DNA from: Hymenobacter latericoloratus
GTDB lineage: Bacteria; Bacteroidota; Bacteroidia; Cytophagales; Hymenobacteraceae
NCBI RefSeq assembly: GCF_014199535.1
Contig: NZ_JACHNV010000003.1
Location: forward strand, 124,001-188,000
Direction: 5' to 3'
DNA: 64,000 nucleotides
The notes beneath the pieces are model-generated. The model was not told where the DNA came from. It searched no databases and worked only from the letters and a program-made list of their open reading frames with translations. A program made the translations under genes and the position numbers. Positions 27,130 through 35,941 of the stretch are shown one piece after another (the stretch's first letter is position 1; every line of letters begins with the position of its first letter).

Positions 27130-27153
27130 GTGAACTGGCGAGTTGACGTTCGG
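27130..27153 (+). repeat. Octamer repeat after recQ
   Basis: GTGAACTG GCGAGTTG ACGTTCGG starts four bases after the recQ stop. It matches the left arm at 8316-8347, including the trailing TTGACGTTC. No inverted partner is evident before the next gene at 27432. The rest of the 305-base gap shows only the string AACCCTACCCCTC and no gene. Confidence 0.55.
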
Positions 27154-27431
27154 CAGACGCTGAAGGGGTAGCCTGCAGGCGGCTCATCCGTAGCAAACCC
27201 TACCCCTCTGAAAGGCCCAAAGCCGCAATGGGGTGGCTGTTGGTAGGAAAGCGTAAGTAGAATAGAGCAAAGCTCCGGCGGGGCGGCGTCCATCGTTCAA
27301 CGATTCGGGGCCGTTCCGTCGGGGCTTTTCAACTTTATTACCTTGCTTTGCTGTCGGTGGGTGGTTGCTGCGCGAGCAGAACGCCGGAAGCCCGCTGAGT
27401 TTTCCCTTTCACTACCTCACTGGTTCAACTC

Positions 27432-28133
27432 ATGCTGCGCGTTTTACGGCTGCTGTTACTGCTGGCGGTGGCGGCTTTCAGCCTGCGCATGCTCACGATG
27501 GTGCTGCCCTACCTGGGGTTCGAGAAGGGCATCCTGTTTTTAACCACCAAGTCGGCGGATATCAACGACAATCCGTGGTTTCGGGCGGGGTTCTACGTGC
27601 ATATTACCAGTAGCTGGTGGGTGATAGTAACGGGCCTGTTGCAACTGGTGCCCGCCCTGTACCGCTGGCGCCCGGCCTTGCACCGGCGCCTGGGGCAGGT
27701 GTACGTAGCGAGCATTCTGGCCCTGGCCGCCCCCTCGGGGCTGGTGCTTGCCGCCTTTGCCAACGGTGGCCTGCCGGCCAAGGTGGGCTTTACCCTGCAG
27801 TGCCTGGTATGGTGGCTGGCTACCTGGCAGGCCTACCGCCTGGCCCGGCAGCGCCGCTGGCTGCTGCATAGCGAATGGATGCTGCGCGCCTACGCCGTGA
27901 CCTTAGCCGCCATGAGCCTGCGCCTGGAAAGCTATGGGATGCACTCTTTCTTCCAGACCCGCCCCCTGGAAACCTACCTCACGGTGGTGTGGCTGTCGTG
28001 GGTAGGCAACCTGCTGCTAGCCGAAGTGCTGGTGCAGGCTGGATTGGGCAAATGGTACCTGCGAGCCTTCGGGCCCCGGGTAGCCCCAGCAGTTGCCGCT
28101 CCAGAGCCGGTAGTTGCGGCTCGTATCGGGTAA
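27432..28133 (+). CDS. DUF2306 membrane protein
   Basis: 233-residue integral membrane protein of a conserved family of unknown function. About six helices: MLRVLRLLLLLAVAAFSLRML, then FYVHITSSWWVIVTGLLQLVP, LHRRLGQVYVASILALAAPSGLVLA, VGFTLQCLVWWLATWQAYRLA, LHSEWMLRAYAVTLAAMSLRLE and WLSWVGNLLLAEVLVQ. The His and Arg in LHRRLG, HSEWMLRA and SLRLE are the family's conserved polar residues, possibly heme or quinone related; that is only a guess. Confidence 0.85.
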   Translation: MLRVLRLLLLLAVAAFSLRMLTMVLPYLGFEKGILFLTTKSADINDNPWFRAGFYVHITSSWWVIVTGLLQLVPALYRWRPALHRRLGQVYVASILALAAPSGLVLAAFANGGLPAKVGFTLQCLVWWLATWQAYRLARQRRWLLHSEWMLRAYAVTLAAMSLRLESYGMHSFFQTRPLETYLTVVWLSWVGNLLLAEVLVQAGLGKWYLRAFGPRVAPAVAAPEPVVAARIG

Positions 28134-28185
28134 GTTGTATATTCCGGTCTGCAATCTTGTTCAGCTACTTTATCCGGTGTTTCTG

Positions 28186-29103
28186 ATGCGCTCCGCCTAC
28201 CTCTCCACTGCCTTGTTAACCTTATTGACTGCCTGCCAGCAAAAGCCCGTCGCTGATGCTTCCGGCCCGGCTGCTAGCGCTGTACAGGCAGTTGTAGCTC
28301 CAAAAACAGGCACTCCAGTGGCCCCGGCTGTCGCGCCGTTGTCGGCTGAGGAGCTGACGTTTCTGCGGGAGTACAGCCTGGCCGCCCTGCTTGCGAAAGA
28401 GCCGGACGACCACGAGGTAATGAACGGGTTCTATGGAGCGGACCACTACCGCATTGAGTTCGCCATGCTGGAAGTGCGCCGGGACCCAGCCAACCCCGCG
28501 CACTACTTCGTGAAAGGCAAAAATCGATTCAAGAAGTCTATTACGCCTTTCGAGGGAGATATTTTGCTGACCCAGCTGATGAACCAGCCCCAGGCTGAGC
28601 TTCCTAAGGGAGAAACCGATAAGAGTGTGAAAGATTACTACCGGGAGCTGAATCGGCGGAATGCGTACTCCGTGCTGGGGACCTTCACCTTGCGCGAAGA
28701 CGCTGCCTACAAAGGGGCGGGTACATTCCGGGGCGATGTGCTGATTGACTTCTCGGTATCGGAAGAGGGCGACATCGAACTGTTTACCCGTAACATTAGC
28801 AAAAACACCCGGGGCGGGGGCGTGCTGTTTGAGGGTACTTGGGAAAACCCGGAAACGCACCAGCAGAAGCCCGTGCTCTTGGTTCAGAACATCTTTGAAT
28901 ATCAGCAGGATATTTTTCGCGACTTCATGGTGGGGGAGCGGGACCGGGATTTCAACCCCAAGTATGCCAAGCTGGGCTGGGATACGTACTGGCAGAACGA
29001 GGAGTGGTGGGCCGAGCCCGGGCAGGCTACCGCAGCTAACGAGCCGGAAGCCGAAGAAACCTACTACGAAGACACCACCACGGTTGCCCGCACCTTGCTG
29101 TAA
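28186..29103 (+). CDS. Hypothetical lipoprotein
   Basis: About 305 residues, function unknown. The N-terminus MRSAYLSTALLTLLTACQQKP is a lipoprotein signal with lipobox LTAC, which decides the start at 28186 over the upstream ATG at 28114. An Ala/Pro-rich linker is followed by a globular domain: YGADHYRIEFAMLEVRRDP, HYFVKGKNRFKKSITPFEG, VLGTFTLREDAAYKGAGTF, GVLFEGTWENPETHQQKPVLL. The repeated beta-strand pattern suggests a beta-rich domain. The acidic tail ends EAEETYYEDTTTVARTLL. It is 53 bases after the DUF2306 gene and may be co-transcribed. Confidence 0.72.
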   Translation: MRSAYLSTALLTLLTACQQKPVADASGPAASAVQAVVAPKTGTPVAPAVAPLSAEELTFLREYSLAALLAKEPDDHEVMNGFYGADHYRIEFAMLEVRRDPANPAHYFVKGKNRFKKSITPFEGDILLTQLMNQPQAELPKGETDKSVKDYYRELNRRNAYSVLGTFTLREDAAYKGAGTFRGDVLIDFSVSEEGDIELFTRNISKNTRGGGVLFEGTWENPETHQQKPVLLVQNIFEYQQDIFRDFMVGERDRDFNPKYAKLGWDTYWQNEEWWAEPGQATAANEPEAEETYYEDTTTVARTLL

Positions 29104-29333
29104 CGGCCACTCATGCCTCCCTATGCCTGCCTTAGCCGCTACCCTGCGGAGTTAAAAGCAGATGCGAGGTAGCATAATGCAAGGCTGAAGAGGTAAAATT
29201 CAGGGCCAGAGCCGCGTAAAATTTTAGTAAAAATTTCAGCTAATTGAATTAGTATTCGCGTACTGCGGTTTGTACCTTCGTGAGCCGGTACTTGCTTTGC
29301 CGATGCAGCCATTTCTCCCGGCTCCCCTGCGTT

Positions 29334-30143
29334 ATGATTAACACGAACCTTAAATTCTGGCGGCGCGAACTGAGCCTCACGCAGGCGCAGATGGCCGAAA
29401 AACTAGGCATCAAACGCTCCCTGGTGGGCGCGTACGAAGAAGGCCGGGCCGAGCCCAAGCTGGCTACTCTCGTGAACATGGCCCGCCTGTTCGGCATTTC
29501 CCTGGATGCCCTGGTCACCACCGACTTTAGCAAAAAGAAGAACGCCAAGGCGGCTCTGCAGCTGCAGGCTCAAACCGCTGCTACCCCCGAGGCTGGCGCC
29601 AACCGCTCCAACGGCAATCTGCGCATTCTGGCCCTGACGGTGGACAAGGAGCAGAACGAGAACATTGAACTGGTGCCCCAGAAGGCGGCGGCCGGTTACC
29701 TCAACGGCTACGCCGACCCGGAATACCTCGAGGAGCTGCCCAAGTTCCGCTTGCCCATGCTGGGCAACACCGGCACCTACCGCGCCTTCGAAATTGCCGG
29801 CGACTCCATGCTGCCCATTGCCAGTGGCACCGTCATTGTGGGCCGCTACATCGATGATTGGATGAGCATTAAAGACGGTACGCCCTGCATCGTGGTGAGC
29901 TCCAAGGAGGGCATCGTGTTCAAGCGCGTGTTCAACCGCCTCAAGGACGCCGCCATGCTGGCCCTGCACTCCGATAACCCCCTCTACCAGCCCTATCAGG
30001 TTGATGTGGAGGATGTAGTGGAAATTTGGGAAGCCAAAGCCTATATCAGCAGCACCTTCCCCATTGCCGACCTCTCGCTCAGCCGCTTGGCCAGCATTGT
30101 GCTGGACTTGCAGCAGCAAGTGAGCACCATGAAGAAAGTATAG
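29334..30143 (+). CDS. XRE regulator with LexA-like S24 domain
   Basis: DNA-binding repressor of about 269 residues. N-terminal HTH about 5-60 (LSLTQAQMAEKLGIKRSLVGAYEEGR), a linker, then a LexA/S24 peptidase domain. A candidate self-cleavage bond is Ala120-Gly121 in VPQKAAAGYLNGY; the serine is Ser158 in FEIAGDSMLP and the lysine Lys197 in IVFKRVFNR. Spacing (38 and 39 residues) is close to E. coli LexA (35 and 37). Upstream, AGTATTCGCGTACT (29250-29263) is a partial palindrome that could be an operator, and TACCTTCG (about 29272-29279) a -7 element. Targets cannot be inferred from the window. Confidence 0.85.
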   Translation: MINTNLKFWRRELSLTQAQMAEKLGIKRSLVGAYEEGRAEPKLATLVNMARLFGISLDALVTTDFSKKKNAKAALQLQAQTAATPEAGANRSNGNLRILALTVDKEQNENIELVPQKAAAGYLNGYADPEYLEELPKFRLPMLGNTGTYRAFEIAGDSMLPIASGTVIVGRYIDDWMSIKDGTPCIVVSSKEGIVFKRVFNRLKDAAMLALHSDNPLYQPYQVDVEDVVEIWEAKAYISSTFPIADLSLSRLASIVLDLQQQVSTMKKV

Positions 30144-30167
30144 GCTTCGCTCTGCGCCTCAACAGGT

Positions 30168-30204
30168 AAGCGCCCGCCCTTCCTTCCGGAGGGGTGGGCG
30201 CTTT
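30168..30204 (+). terminator. Terminator after the XRE regulator
   Basis: AAGCGCCC and GGGCGCTT flank an inner CCTTCC/GGAGGGG stem, forming a hairpin of about 14 bp followed by TTGCATGT. It starts 25 bases after the stop. The T run is weak. Confidence 0.6.
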
Positions 30205-30351
30205 GCATGTAGCCCAGGGAAGCCCAGGGAAGCAAGCCTGCGGGTGCGGCGCCGGGCGGGAGAAGGTAATATCTATTGAGCGGGCTTTCCCGTTTAACTA
30301 ACCGCGCCTTGCCGCGTAAGCTCATCTCAACCCTCAACACCTCCTCTCCCA

Positions 30352-31071
30352 ATGCTTAAAATTATTCCTGCCACCGACCGGCATCATGCCGCTCCCGTCA
30401 ACTGGCTCAGCAGCTATTTCCTGTTCAGTTTCGCCGACTACTACGACCCCCAGAACGTACAGTTTGGGCCTTTGCGCGTGTTTAACGATGATTCTATTCA
30501 GGGCAAGGCGGGTTTTCCCCAGCACCCGCACTCCGAAATGGAAATCGTGACGCTGGTGCTGGACGGGGAGCTGACGCACGTGGACACCATGGGCAACCGC
30601 GCCACCATTAAGAAAGGCGAGGTGCAGCGCATGACGGCCGGAACGGGCTTGGCCCACTCCGAACAAAATGACACCGATAAGCCGGCCCACATTTACCAGC
30701 TCTGGTTTCAACCCAACCAGAAAGGCCTGTCGCCCAGCTACGAGCAGAAGGACGTTGATTTTCTGGACAAGAAAAACGAGCTGGTGCCGCTGGTATCGGG
30801 GCAGAAAGTGCTGGAGGACGTGGTGTACATGAACTCTAACACAACGGTGTACTGGTGCAATCTGGCGGCTGATAAAACAGTGACGTTCAAAACCTTCCCG
30901 ATCCGGAATACTTTCATCTACGTTAAGGAAGGCAGTCTCTACATCAACGGCGTGGATATTGGCCCCAACGACCAGGTTCGCTCCACCGACGAGCACGTCC
31001 TGGAAATCCGGGCCTCCAAGGATGCGCAATTCATCCTGATTGATCTGCCGGGCAACGAGGCTAACTTTTAG
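30352..31071 (+). CDS. Pirin family protein (quercetinase-like cupin)
   Basis: 239-residue bicupin. The N-terminal metal-site motif HPHSEMEIVTLVLDGELTH (about 60-78) and GTGLAHSEQN follow the pirin/YhhW pattern: two His, one Glu and a further His. YhhW and human pirin show quercetin 2,3-dioxygenase activity, but the physiological substrate is unknown. The C-terminal cupin (FIYVKEGSLYINGVDIG) lacks the metal ligands, as usual. Start at MLKIIPATDRHHAAP. Confidence 0.9.
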   Translation: MLKIIPATDRHHAAPVNWLSSYFLFSFADYYDPQNVQFGPLRVFNDDSIQGKAGFPQHPHSEMEIVTLVLDGELTHVDTMGNRATIKKGEVQRMTAGTGLAHSEQNDTDKPAHIYQLWFQPNQKGLSPSYEQKDVDFLDKKNELVPLVSGQKVLEDVVYMNSNTTVYWCNLAADKTVTFKTFPIRNTFIYVKEGSLYINGVDIGPNDQVRSTDEHVLEIRASKDAQFILIDLPGNEANF

Positions 31072-31094
31072 GCTCCAGCGCTCTGAACTTTACG

Positions 31095-31131
31095 GCGGGC
31101 CGGCAGTTACTAACTGCCGGCCCGCTCTTTA
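31095..31131 (+). terminator. Terminator after pirin
   Basis: 31095-31109 is the exact complement of 31111-31125 (GCGGGCCGGCAGTTA), so a 13-bp stem with a 5-base loop forms, followed by TCTTTACTT. Confidence 0.8.
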
Positions 31132-31147
31132 CTTATAGCTTTCTACG

Positions 31148-31864
31148 ATGACGAATATTTTCCCTGACCGTCTGGTGCCTACAAACGAAGCGGCGCGCCT
31201 GCGTACGCTGCACGTGTACCAAATTGTGAACACCACCCCGGAGCAGATATTCGACGACTACGTAGCCTGGGCCGCTCAACTCTTCAACACGCCCATTGCC
31301 CTGATTTCCTTTGTGGATAATGACTACGTGCACTTCAAGGCCGTAACCGGGGCCGAGGGCATCCCCGGGCTACCCCGCGCGGAAAGTATGTGCTCGGCGG
31401 CCATTCTGCCCGATATGCCGGTCGTAACCTCAGATTATTCGGCTGATAGCTGCCGGCTCATCAGCCCCGACGTGGCGCAGGCGTTGGGCCTGAGTTTCTA
31501 TGCCGGCTCGGCCCTGCGCATGCCTGGTGGCGCCCGTATTGGCATGCTGGCCGTTATTGGCCGCGAATACCGCACGCTCTCAGGAGCGGAAGAGGACGTG
31601 CTGACCCGCCTGGCCGATCTGGTAAGCCGCACGGTAGAGCTGCGGTTTCAATATCTGCGCACCGAGCGCCCGGAAACCTGGGAAGCGGCCCAGCAGGACC
31701 TGGCCGATACCCTGGATGACAACGCTACCCTCACCCGCTACCTCAGTACCCGCAACCACGGCATCAACCTGGATGATACCGAAGTGCAGGACCTGGTTTT
31801 GCGCCGTCTTGCGGGGGTAGGGAAGGTGCTGGAGCGCCGCCTGCGGGAAGCCCTTGCCGCCTAA
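31148..31864 (+). CDS. GAF domain protein
   Basis: 238-residue cytosolic sensor protein with no attached output domain. The GAF domain spans about 25-165: FNTPIALISFVDNDYVHFKAVTG, ESMCSAAILPDMPVVTSD, SFYAGSALRMPGGARIGMLAVIGREYRTLSGAEEDVLTRLADLV. The C-terminal 65 residues are helical (EAAQQDLADTLDDN, LRRLAGVGKVLERRL). The ligand is unknown. The stop codon is the first three bases of a 30-bp perfect palindrome. Confidence 0.85.
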   Translation: MTNIFPDRLVPTNEAARLRTLHVYQIVNTTPEQIFDDYVAWAAQLFNTPIALISFVDNDYVHFKAVTGAEGIPGLPRAESMCSAAILPDMPVVTSDYSADSCRLISPDVAQALGLSFYAGSALRMPGGARIGMLAVIGREYRTLSGAEEDVLTRLADLVSRTVELRFQYLRTERPETWEAAQQDLADTLDDNATLTRYLSTRNHGINLDDTEVQDLVLRRLAGVGKVLERRLREALAA

Positions 31865-31927
31865 ATACAAACGAGCACAAAAAAACCGGCCCATATAGGC
31901 CGGTTTTTTTGTGCTCGTTTGTATTTA
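31862..31927. terminator. 30-bp perfect palindrome starting at the GAF stop codon, with terminator core
   Basis: 31862-31891 is the exact reverse complement of 31898-31927, loop CATATA. The inner A7-CCGGCC / GGCCGG-T7 is a bidirectional terminator. The outer 17 bases per arm extend exactly to the stop codon TAA on one side and into the end of the converging small gene on the other. Confidence 0.88.
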
Positions 31928-32299
31928 TCGACTTAGGAGAAGCGCTAGTCTATCCCCCAGATCTGGTACGTACTCTTCCGCATCACAGCATTCTGGTTCC
32001 TCCAAGCGCTTTTTGTTGAAGCGCGCCTGTGCAACCAATAACTCTCGGCTTATACGCAGGGAAAGAAGTACGTCGCGCCAGAACAGCTGCCGTAGCTCTG
32101 CGGGATGACAAGGACCGTCGCGACCATCTTGCATTCTACTTGGGTCAATACTAAGTAAGTCTGTTTCGTCGAGTCCCATTTGCAGTAGCTTCTCGCTGCG
32201 CAACTCCCGTAGGCCCCACTTATCGAACCAATGCCCTCCTACATCATTGTCCATACAGAAGTGGCGGCCAATCCATACTACCTCATTCCACTCAACCAA
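31925..32299 (-). CDS. Small hypothetical protein in lower-GC island
   Basis: 124 residues, not recognised. Composition is protein-like (Trp, Cys and His rich: MVEWNEVVWIGRHFCMDNDV, GGHWFDKWGLRELR, ELRQLFWRDVLLSLRISRELL). No ATG is available; TTG at 32297-32299 is the best start, while the frame continues upstream to a TAG about 27 bases before and the residues there (VVRQLGL) also look coding, so the gene may be the truncated end of a longer one. Local GC is visibly lower than in neighbouring genes, suggesting recent acquisition. 32300-32406 upstream shows no other gene. Confidence 0.45.
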   Translation of the reverse strand: MVEWNEVVWIGRHFCMDNDVGGHWFDKWGLRELRSEKLLQMGLDETDLLSIDPSRMQDGRDGPCHPAELRQLFWRDVLLSLRISRELLVAQARFNKKRLEEPECCDAEEYVPDLGDRLALLLSR

Positions 32300-32406
32300 G
32301 CCCAGCTGCCGAACTACGGCAGCCTAGCCTGGATGAACTAGAAAGCAGTCCAGTTCAGCTAGATAGGTAAAGACTTGATATTGCACAGGGGACACGAAAG
32401 GGCTGG

Positions 32407-34260
32407 TTACATCGTGTACTTGCGGCCTTTGTTCTGCTGCTTAAGGTAGGCCATCAGGGGCTGGAAGTACTCCACCATGGCGCGGGCCGAGAGGTCTTCA
32501 CCGGTTTTTTCCTTGAGCACGGCGCGCCAGTCTTTGCTGGAGCCGGGGCGCATAATATCGGCCAGGAACTGGCCTACCTCCTTGCTGCCGTAGTAGTTGG
32601 TCGCGTGCGGGTCCTGCTTCAGAATCTTCTTGGCAATGTGGTCGTGCAGCTGGAACAGGATGACGTAGGAGAGGGCGTAGTCGTAGTACTGAGCCGGGTC
32701 GTCGTTGATGTGGGTTTTGGTGGCGGGGTCCAAATAGTTTTCCCCGCGCGTAGTAGGCGGCACGATGCCCTGGTACTGCTTGGCCAGCTGCCACCAGCGG
32801 GCGTTGAGCTGATCGGCGGGCAGCTTATCGGCGTAGAAGGAGTTTTCCCACTCACTCATCACGCCCGAGGCAAACGGAATGAACACGGCGTAGTTCAGGG
32901 CTTCTTTTAGCAGGGTCTGAGTTTCGTCGGTTTTGGCTTTTGGGTCAATCAAGCCCAGGCCAGCCAGGAAGGGCTTTTGGGTGGCCGCCAGGCCCATTAG
33001 GGAGCCCATGGCCTCGTGGTAGCCGCGGTTGGCGCCCTGGCGCAGCAGCGGCGGCACCTCGGGGTTGGTGTAGGTGAGGTAGTAGTAGATGTGGCCCAGC
33101 TCGTGGTGGGTGGTTTCGTACCACTCGGTGTTGCCCTCCACGCTCATCAGGCTGCGCACATCCTGGTTCAGGTCCATGTGCCAGGCCGAGGCGTGGTTGT
33201 TCTTCTTGTAGGTTGCGCCCTTGGGTAGGGGGTAGAGGCTGGACTTCTCCCAGAATACCGCCGGCAGGGCCCGGAAGCCCAGGCTCTGGTAGAAACGCTC
33301 GGCCTGCTGTACCTGCCACTCTGGCCCCTTTTTGGCCAGCACGGGGTCGAGGTTAAGGCCTTTCACATCTACCATGGCGCTCCAGTCCTGGCCCCAGCGG
33401 TTGGGCAGCCAGGAAGCGGGCAAGTAGTCGGGCACCTGCTTCACGCCGTACTTCTTGGCCAGCTCGTAGCGGGCGTAGGTGTGCAGCTCGCGGTAGAGGG
33501 GGCGCAGCTCTTCGTTTATTTTACGCACCAGCGTCATCATTTCCTCCCGGCTCATGCCGTAGTCACTGGCCTGGTAGGAGAAGTAGTCGGGGTAGCCCAG
33601 GGCCTGCACGGTCTGGTTGCGCAGGTCGCGCAGGTTGAGCAGTCCGTCCTTGAGGGTAGGGCCAATGGCCTTGCTGGCCTCCCAGATCTGCTGGCGCTTC
33701 AGGGGGTTATTCTCCTTGCGCAGCAGCTCGTCCAGGTCGTTGGTGGTGACGGATTTACCCTGGTACTTATAGTCGTAACCGTAGAGCTTCTCGGTTTGGG
33801 CAGTTTCGGCCTTAATGCGGCGCTTCACTACGTCGGCAATGGTTTGGGGCGAGTTGGCAGCGTTGTAAAGGGCGGTTTGCAGCTGCTTCACCTGCAGCTC
33901 CGTCAGGTCCTGCTTGTGCTCCAGCAGCTCCCGCAGGCGCTGAATGTTCCGGGTCGAGCCGGTGAAGGCCGCCATTCGCTCATTGGCCCGGGCCGTGGCG
34001 CCGGCATTGCTGGTGTCGCCGGCCACAATGCGCGTGTTGGAGCGCCACTCCGCCTCCGACGACTGGGTGTAGAGGCGCTGGTATTCAGCGGAGTATTCTT
34101 TCAGGAAGGCTTCGGCCTGCTCCTGCCAGTTGGGGGCAGCGGGCGGGGTAGCCGGTTCAGCTGCCGGGCTAGGGGTAGTAGCGGCGGTAGGTATTCTGGT
34201 GCTGGGCGCGCAGGCCGTCAGGACAGCCGCGGTGAGGGTAGGGAGGATGTGTTTTTTCAT
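32407..34260 (-). CDS. M2 family peptidyl-dipeptidase (angiotensin-converting enzyme-like) lipoprotein
   Basis: Zinc metallopeptidase that removes C-terminal dipeptides from oligopeptides; predicted in the periplasm. 617 residues. Lipoprotein signal MKKHILPTLTAAVLTACAPS (Cys about 17). Zinc motif HHELGH in YETTHHELGHIYYYLTYT with third ligand Glu in YHEAMGSLMGLAATQ; upstream KPSD-type region and the C-terminal YDYALSYVILFQLHDHIAKKIL and MLRPGS-like IMRPGSSKDWRAVLKEKTG are typical of M2. Start set at 34260 by the lipoprotein signal; the frame is open to 34323 through the palindrome. Confidence 0.93.
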   Translation of the reverse strand: MKKHILPTLTAAVLTACAPSTRIPTAATTPSPAAEPATPPAAPNWQEQAEAFLKEYSAEYQRLYTQSSEAEWRSNTRIVAGDTSNAGATARANERMAAFTGSTRNIQRLRELLEHKQDLTELQVKQLQTALYNAANSPQTIADVVKRRIKAETAQTEKLYGYDYKYQGKSVTTNDLDELLRKENNPLKRQQIWEASKAIGPTLKDGLLNLRDLRNQTVQALGYPDYFSYQASDYGMSREEMMTLVRKINEELRPLYRELHTYARYELAKKYGVKQVPDYLPASWLPNRWGQDWSAMVDVKGLNLDPVLAKKGPEWQVQQAERFYQSLGFRALPAVFWEKSSLYPLPKGATYKKNNHASAWHMDLNQDVRSLMSVEGNTEWYETTHHELGHIYYYLTYTNPEVPPLLRQGANRGYHEAMGSLMGLAATQKPFLAGLGLIDPKAKTDETQTLLKEALNYAVFIPFASGVMSEWENSFYADKLPADQLNARWWQLAKQYQGIVPPTTRGENYLDPATKTHINDDPAQYYDYALSYVILFQLHDHIAKKILKQDPHATNYYGSKEVGQFLADIMRPGSSKDWRAVLKEKTGEDLSARAMVEYFQPLMAYLKQQNKGRKYTM

Positions 34261-34299
34261 GGGCCAGCAGAAGGCTTTGGAAGAAATAGTGGGTAGGCG

Positions 34300-34384
34300 A
34301 AGGTACACAACTCCTGACGGCACGCTCGCCCGGGCGGCCAGAGGTCTGCCGCCCGGGCGAGCGTGCCGTCAGGAGTTGTGTACC

Positions 34385-34386
<2 letters not shown>
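34300..34386. repeat. 39-bp perfect inverted repeat between two peptidase genes
   Basis: 34300-34338 is the exact reverse complement of 34348-34386 (39 of 39), with a 9-base loop CAGAGGTCT. It covers two bases of the TAA stop of the upstream minus-strand gene (34385-34387) and ends 39 bases before the M2 start codon. It is GC-rich with no T run, so it is not a standard intrinsic terminator. Confidence 0.92.
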
Positions 34387-35329
<943 letters not shown>

Positions 35330-35386
35330 GGGGCGCTAAACGCGCCAGCGGCCGGGAGGTTGTGCACCCGGCTTGTGGCCGCCAAA

Positions 35387-35710
35387 CTACAGCACCTCGG
35401 GACCCAGCTGCTCGCGCAGCCGCTCCCGGAGCAGGTCCAGCAGCACATGGTCAAGGAACTGAAACTTATCGGGAATGCGCAGATTGATCAGGCGCTTGCC
35501 GGCCAGCGCTTCCCCAAACTTCTGCCGCAGAATATCAGCGTGCCGGCGCTCCATTACCAGCACCACATCGGCCCAGCCCAGGTGCCCGGCCGTTACGCGC
35601 ACCCGGGCGCCCGGCTCGGTGCCGGCGGAGCGGGCTTCGTAGCGCGGATGCTGGTCGAAGAGGCGCTCGGCCGAAAGGCTGCGCCAGCGGTTCTGGCTGC
35701 AGATAAACAA
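35387..35710 (-). CDS. Small protein-tyrosine phosphatase-like protein (COG4551 type)
   Basis: About 107 residues with the phosphatase P-loop CSQNRWRS (CX5RS) right at the N-terminus, then ERLFDQHPRYEARSAGTEPGA, the ADVVLVMERRHADIL segment, and IPDKFQFLDHVLL in the place of the general-acid loop. It resembles the short low-molecular-weight phosphatase relatives grouped as COG4551. Start by TTG at 35708-35710 (reads FICSQNRW); no ATG fits. A much longer frame to 36988 exists only as a shadow of the sigma factor gene. Spacing to the M90 gene is 57 bases. Confidence 0.8.
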   Translation of the reverse strand: MFICSQNRWRSLSAERLFDQHPRYEARSAGTEPGARVRVTAGHLGWADVVLVMERRHADILRQKFGEALAGKRLINLRIPDKFQFLDHVLLDLLRERLREQLGPEVL

Positions 35711-35941
35711 AAGTTTTTGGGGCGGAGCGGTTGCGGAAGAAAACGCCAAGGCGCTATTGCGTGGATGGAACAGGCGCAAGGTAGCACCGGAAAGGCAGCC
35801 CCCGGCATCGGCTGAGGCGTGGTTGCGTATGCTACGGAGCAGCTTCGGGTACCCGCCCGGCCGCCTGGCCACCGGGTGGGCCCCGGCGGAACCCTTGGAG
35901 GTTGCTGGTAAGAATGATAAGTTAGGTTCTCTGTACCGCCC

